Source: Sclerotinia nivalis (lineage: Eukaryota > Ascomycota > Leotiomycetes > Helotiales > Sclerotiniaceae). From it: a stretch of 64,000 bases of DNA. The notes below the pieces were generated by a model that made no database searches, had not been told where the DNA came from, and was given only the letters and a program-made list of their open reading frames with translations. Location of the stretch: the NCBI GenBank assembly GCA_029531795.1, contig JAPEIS010000006.1, positions 1,922,001 to 1,986,000 on the forward strand, written 5' to 3'. A program made the translations under genes and the position numbers. Below are positions 58,876 to 64,000 of this stretch, one piece after another; the first letter of the stretch is position 1, and every line of letters begins with the position of its first letter.

Positions 58876-60600
58876 AAAGAAGTACAATCTTTATATCGAA
58901 TTTGTATTTAATACATTTCGATTCGATAATGAGTTCTATCAAAAATTCTGTAATATATCGTTATAATCATTTCGTATGAAAACATTGCAGAATGTTTTGA
59001 AGAAAACCCATCCGATATACCTGCCTTTTTATTCGGATACCCTTTAAAACAAGGATATCGCATCTATATCAATGAAAGCTTATACAGTGTACACTCACCG
59101 CGACTATAAGATATTCCAGATTACTATAAACCTGATTAACGATATCCTATCCCAAAGAAAAGACCCTATCCCATCTGACCTGTTTGAAGAATTCCGATCC
59201 TAAATCAACATATTCTCCCTGCGAAACATCGATAAACTACCCCCGCACCGATTGTACAACCACGATATCCGTCTAAAGGAGAAAGCCAAATTATTATTTA
59301 AAGCTTTCTATTCCATATTTCGAAACAAGTTTACTGTTCTGAAAGATTGATTATCCGAGAATCTTCAAAAAAATTTCATTCGTTTGAATTCGTCCGTTTT
59401 GGTTTCGCCTGTTTTGTTTATTAAGAAATTTGATAGAGGATTACGATTCTATATCGATTATCAAACTCTGAATAATCTATCAACGAAAAATTACTACCCA
59501 TTACTATTTACCAAAGAATCTTTGAACAATTTGAAAGGAATAAAGTTTTTTACAAAGATCGATATCATCTTTGTATTCAACAATATAAGAATTAAAAAAG
59601 GATAAGAATATCTAACTACTTTCTGTATCCGTTTCGATTTGTTTGAGATCCTGATCATACCCTTTGGATTGATCAATATATCCACTACGTTTTAGCATTT
59701 TATTAACGATATTTTACAAAAGTATCTAGATATATTCTATATTACTTATCTAAATAATATTCTGATTTATAATAGAATCTACTCTAAATATATCGTTTAT
59801 ATTCAAAAGATCCTGAAAGTTCTAAAGAAGACTGATCTGTATACGAATCTGAAGAAATACAATTTCTTGAAATCTAAAACCAAATTCCTGAGTTTTATTA
59901 TAAACTAGGAAAATATCCGAATAAACTCTACAAAGATCAAGACAATCATCGAATAGAAGATTCCGGTCCACCTAATAAATATACAAGCATTTATCGGGTT
60001 TAGCAATTTCTATCAACGATTTATTCATAGTTTCTCATCTATTATATACTCGCTGATTAATCTAACCCAAAAAAACATCCCATTTGTTTAAAGTTTTACT
60101 TGTATAAAAGCTTTTTCTATTCTGAAAATAATATTTACTGAAATACCAATTCTAACCACTTTCGATTAAAAAAAAGATATAATTGTAAAGACCGACATAT
60201 CCGATTTCGTATCTATTGAAATGCTATCCTAATACAACAATATAGGAATTCTGAAACCTATTATATATTTCTCGAAAAAGCATTCAATCGTCAAATGTAA
60301 TTATAAGATTTACAACAAAGAACTATTGATTATTATTCAATACTTTAAAGAATAATATTCAAAACTAAAGAAAACATTATCTTCGATCTAAATGATTACA
60401 AATCACAAGAATTTGGAATATTTTACAATTATTAAATTATTAAACCACTATCAAACCTATTGATCTGAATTTCTATTTCGATTCAATTTCAAGATTATCT
60501 ATCAATCAAATAAACAAAAAGCTAAACTTGATATTCTAATCAAAAGATCAAAAGATCTATTTAAAGAAAAAAATGAATACTTTTTATATTAAAGCCAAAC
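58876..60600 (+). pseudogene. Element C reverse transcriptase and RNase H
   Basis: RT core at 59340-59980: [20 protein letters not shown] near 59400, [19 protein letters not shown] near 59550, and YLNNILIYNR near 59750 in place of Y-x-D-D. RNase H at 60150-60560: VKTDISDFVSIEML near 60190 and [20 protein letters not shown] near 60265. It is in frame 2 like the protease. Stops include 58871, 59603 and many at Trp or Gln codons. Confidence 0.88.
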
Positions 60601-60604
60601 GATT

Positions 60605-62455
60605 TTGAAATCAGAAAACCTTGATCCTGTTTTGTTCTCTATATCCATTTCTATTTCCGTACTTGTCTCGCTTATACTTATTTCGTCTAATCCGATAAAT
60701 TCCTTAAAAAAAAAAGTTCGTTTTACAATCACTACCTATAATCAATTTTATCAATCATCGAAAGAATTTAATTCAATTCACTTAACTCCCAAATCTATCC
60801 TATCCATCCCTAACTCTTTATCCACTTTTAACATTCTACTTATCCTTAAAGCTCTACCAATCCCTAAACTATTATCCATTTCTATTACTTCATTTGATCA
60901 ACCTTCAACACCCATTATAATCCCCAATTTGCTATTCGAATTATTAAAGAAATTGAAAACTCTATTTACTGAAATATATATATCCGATCTTATACCTACA
61001 TCTATTTTAAAAACCTTAATAAAGAAAGCATTCAAACATCCCCATATTACCCTATCCGAATACACCGAGAATAATAGCCTGCTATATTATCGCAAAAAGC
61101 TTTTCGTTCCTGACCACAATAATCTAAAAGCTGAATTGCTTCGTTTAATCCACAACTCCCCTACTATAGATTACCTGCACTATACTTACACCTTCGAACT
61201 CCTATTCCGAAACTACTATTGATCTGGATATTATAATTACATCAATTATTGGATATATAATTATTATAATTACCATTAAACAATATCGAATTATAAAAAA
61301 CAAAAAAATATCCTTTACCCACTTCCAATCCTTCAACAAATATAAAGGGATATATCAATCGATTTCATAATATACCTTCCGAAAAGTTTTAATTACAATA
61401 CAATATTCATAATAATTGATTAATTAACTAAAATAAAACATTTCCTGCCTTATTACAATATTTATAATTCCGAAAAAGTAACCCATTTATTCCTGAAGTA
61501 TATCTGGAAGCTATACAATCTACTATCGACAATTATATCCGATTATAGCATTCAATTCATATCTGATTTCTGGAAATACATTTGTAAACATCTAAATATA
61601 GTATCGAAACTATCGACAATTTATCATCCGGAAATCAATAAGCAAACTGAAAAAACAAACACTATACTCGAACAGTATCTCCAATCATACATTTCGTACC
61701 TGCAAAACGATTGATCCAAATGATTATCGATTACTGAATTTTCAATCAATTCTGTTTGATCTGAAAATTCCCATTTGATCCTGTTCTTTGCGAATTATAA
61801 TTATCATCTATATATAAAGTTTGAACTATCTATCATCATTAACCACTTTAACATCCGGAATACTAAAGAGTTTATCAAGAAAATATCCCTGATCGTTGAG
61901 CATCTGAAGATTGAATTGACTATTAATCAAACTTATTATACAAAAAATGCCGATACTTATTGTACTTCTGTTTATCATTACAATCCTAGTAATCTAATTT
62001 GATTGAACATCAAAAACATCAAGATCTTAAAACTTTAAAAGAAACTAAATTGAAAGAATCTAAATCTATTCTAGATCCTACAAATTATAAGCATATACAC
62101 TTACAAATTCGAATTACTTACTTCGATAAGAAATCACTTTGTATTCTATATAAACTTACTATATTCTATTTATAACGATCCTATCCTTAATCAATACAAT
62201 CCACTTCTTCCTTTCATTGAAATCGAAAGAATCGAACAATTCGAAATAGAAAAAATTCTGAATTCCCATTAGGAACACTGCGGTTGCAATAACCCTTGTC
62301 TAAAATATACCATCCGATAAATCGATTACAACGAGTCAACCGAAGAATCTACTGATTATCTAAACAATACTCGAAAGCTAATCCAGAACTACTATCAAAA
62401 ATATCCAAATAAATCTAACCCTCATAACCGTTTCAACAAAGTTCGACTTTAAGAA
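60605..62455 (+). pseudogene. Element C integrase and chromodomain
   Basis: A 205-residue open stretch (60605-61222) covers a Ser/Pro/Ile-rich spacer and the zinc-binding part (LLRLIHNSPTIDYLHYTYT near 61140). The core follows: [14 protein letters not shown] near 61350 (first Asp), IISDYSIQFISDFWKYI near 61540 (second Asp in the S-D motif) and TIYHPEINKQTEKTN near 61620 (catalytic Glu retained). All three catalytic positions are thus still present. The chromodomain (62200-62455) reads CNNPCLKYTIR, then a stop and IDYNESTEES, then LIQNYYQKYPNKSNPH. Confidence 0.88.
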
Positions 62456-62464
62456 AAAAAATAC

Positions 62465-62701
62465 TATCACAGGATCAGAGTTAAGCCATTAGACCAGCTC
62501 CTTTAATAAGCTCCATCTGTCCAATCCAGCACCGAGCAAAACACATTTGGTGATCGTACCCTATAAGAGCATTAAGGCTCAGAACTTTAGCACACACAAA
62601 TATATTTAAAGGAAACGTTCCTTCTATAAAAACGTAGCTCTTCGAGCTACATCTTATCAATAAAAGTGATTTCTGTTATCCTATCTGCTGCCTCCGTGAT
62701 A
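62465..62701 (+). repeat. Element C 3' LTR (237 bp)
   Basis: Starts TATCACAGGATCAG and ends TGCCTCCGTGATA. Exactly the length of 56908-57144. A purine tract AAGAAAAAAAATAC (62451-62464) precedes it. The stem GTAGCTC/GAGCTAC (62634-62650) is intact here and reads ATAACTC/GAGTTAT in the 5' LTR. Confidence 0.95.
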
Positions 62702-63480
62702 ATAAATCATAAAGATATTTGTATTCTTTTTATATTTATTTCAAAGTTCTGATTATATCGAAATCTATAGAATCGCCTTAGATATAAAATACTAGCAATA
62801 CTTATCGTTAAATATAAGTTGAATTAGATTTCGAGGAATTTATATTATAATATTTATTATCCCGACAATTTTGGTTTCATATTTGGAATTTCTTTCTTCA
62901 TTCTTCAATATCAATGAATTCGTAAAGATTTGAATTACTTTTTACTAATATTTTCAATTCGTCGATAACTTTTTGTTTCATTATAAAGATTATTTCTCAA
63001 AGAATCTTTTCATTAAGTATATCCAAATATTCCAATTGTGAATAAAAAAAGAGAAATAAAGTTTTTTTGTTTATTTTGAGTTTATTGAATTTGATTACTA
63101 TCTTATATTCAATATCAATTGAAATATAAAAATCATCGAATTTCTTTAGAAATACATCTACAATAGTAAATTCCAATATATTATCTATAATTCCTTCTAT
63201 ATCCTTTCGTTTTTCTTATCAAACTATTTCTTTCAAAAACGAAATTATATATAATAATTTCTTTTATTCTGTATCGAAAACTACAGGATCGCTTTTTCAA
63301 CAAATATATAAATTCATCTTCCAATCTTCGTATTCATTTTATCAAATCAAAAAGTCTGTTTTTTCACTTTTGAACAATTCAAAATTCTTCATAATTTATT
63401 GTAATCGATAAATTAATACAATAAGGTTTACATTGATAAATGATTGATTAAATTGTTCTCGAAAAATAAAGTTCTGAATC
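62702..63480 (-). pseudogene. Element F gag
   Basis: Reading right to left: FKSEKTDFLI near 63380, LKKFDDFYISIDIEYK near 63130 (B: LAKLNKLYISVDIEKE) and IIFIMKQKVIDELKILVKSN near 62980 (B: IVNAMKQKITIPLRILII). It continues up to the point where element C is inserted; the remaining gag end lies on the far side, left of 56907. Stops sit at expected Gln and Trp sites. Confidence 0.78.
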
Positions 63481-64000
63481 ATTAATCTTATATTAACTAT
63501 ATTATTTAATTGCAAATCTCTTTATAATATATATATTTCTTATCAATATTACTCTATTTAAACTAATATCCGTTCTGTAAAACTAAACAAATATTATATA
63601 TATACAATAATTTCAAGATTCTATATATTAGTAAACATATCGAAAATAAAAATTAGATTTTTAAGATCTCTATCTTCAACACTGAAAAACTCATATACAC
63701 ACCATTAATAATTAAAGAAAACAGATTTAATATACTCTCGGAATTCGAACATTGTCTTTAATCGAATTAAAGATATCGATAATTCTGATAAAATTAATTA
63801 AATAGTATCCAATATGATAATAGATTATGTAAAACAATCTTAAAAACTGAAATATAATTATAGAGTTTTTGATTTCGATTATATAACAACATAATACTAA
63901 TTAAATCGAAATCTAGATCTAAATCTAAATCTGAATCTAAATTGGAATCGAATTAAGATATTGTTTATTGTTTATTGATACATTGATAATCAAAGTTTCC
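63481..64000 (-). other. Element F leader region at the window edge
   Basis: AT-rich sequence upstream of F gag with no open frame. A short imperfect hexamer repeat (TCTAAA/TCTGAA units) lies at about 63907-63942. By analogy with B this is the leader between 5' LTR and gag. The B-type TTTTGTA repeats are not obvious here. Confidence 0.45.

Larger units (their letters stand above)
56908..62701 (+). mobile_element. Ty3/gypsy element C, nested in F
   Basis: A 5794-bp LTR element with 237-base LTRs and flanks ATAGA (56903-56907) and ATAAA (62702-62706), a duplication with one G-to-A change. The internal genes are close relatives of A and D, but the first half of the LTR is different. It carries no nested element and so supplies the empty-site reference for B in A. 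Its gag and pol lie in frames 3 and 2. Confidence 0.96.
45943..64000 (-). mobile_element. Ty3/gypsy chromovirus F (B-type), split by D and C, runs off the right edge
   Basis: Minus-strand relative of element B. Reading right to left: gag (63480-62702), element C insertion, protease, RT, RNase H, integrase, element D insertion, chromodomain, 3' LTR (46088-45943). Every block aligns to B in order. Removing D and its duplication restores an unbroken frame across the join that matches B. By the B layout, the 5' LTR should end a few hundred bases beyond the window, near 64.3 kb. F is the oldest of the three elements at this locus because D and C lie inside it. Confidence 0.88.

Noticed and set aside
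1..64000. Mitochondrial or plastid genome, suggested by extreme AT content
   Set aside because: No organelle protein, rRNA or tRNA gene is present; the content is nuclear-type retroelements with chromodomain integrases and a Tc1/mariner.
1..64000. A new defence, biosynthetic or regulatory gene system
   Set aside because: Every recognisable coding remnant belongs to a retroelement or the mariner; the unexplained stretches show no conserved reading frame.

Overview
The window looks like a transposon graveyard from a filamentous ascomycete (Pezizomycotina). It is very AT-rich, and I found no intact gene, rRNA, tRNA or CRISPR array. Nearly everything recognisable is a retroelement or a DNA transposon. 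The reading frames are broken mainly by C-to-T and G-to-A transitions (CAA to TAA, TGG to TAG or TGA). Aligned copies lose CpA/TpG while CpG survives. This is the signature of repeat-induced point mutation (RIP), known only from fungi. No host gene is supported.

Layout: 1-3352 is AT-rich DNA with a possible LTR at the left edge. 3353-21684 is a head-to-tail array of three Tad1/I-like LINEs (ORF1 with zinc knuckles; ORF2 with endonuclease, reverse transcriptase, RNase H and a C-terminal zinc finger). Copy 1 is 5'-truncated and the least mutated. Copy 2 carries an internal 2.66 kb tandem duplication and a perfect (TTTTA)40 tract. Copy 3 is cut off by an LTR element. 21685-35523 is a Ty3/gypsy element (A) with two later insertions: a 6.8 kb Ty3 chromovirus (B, 23470-30305, duplication ATTTT) inside its protease, and a 1.4 kb Tc1/mariner transposon (32374-33748, TA duplication) before its integrase. 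36125-43724 is a Ty1/copia element (E) on the minus strand (duplication GATTC). 45943 to the right edge is a second B-type chromovirus (F) on the minus strand. It is split by two A-like elements: D (46566-52204, minus strand, duplication ATTTT) between its integrase and chromodomain, and C (56908-62701, plus strand, duplication ATAGA/ATAAA) between its protease and gag.

The nesting does not rest on similarity alone. B's insertion site in A is intact in C. D's removal from F restores a continuous reading frame that matches B. Five LTR pairs have equal or nearly equal lengths (213/213, 213/213, 237/237, 361/361, 163/164 bp). Element A is the exception: its flanks do not match.

The elements do not act together as a pathway. 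Each would have encoded its own replication proteins, and none looks capable of autonomous movement now. The less ordinary features are a compact, possibly structured RNA segment repeated at the LINE-LINE junctions, LTR hairpins that lack CpA/TpG and so survived RIP, LTR families that share a 3' part but have different 5' parts, and tandem repeats in the leader or tail of two elements. I found no new defence or biosynthetic system. Domain borders inside decayed elements are approximate (tens of bases); LTR ends and target duplications were read base by base.
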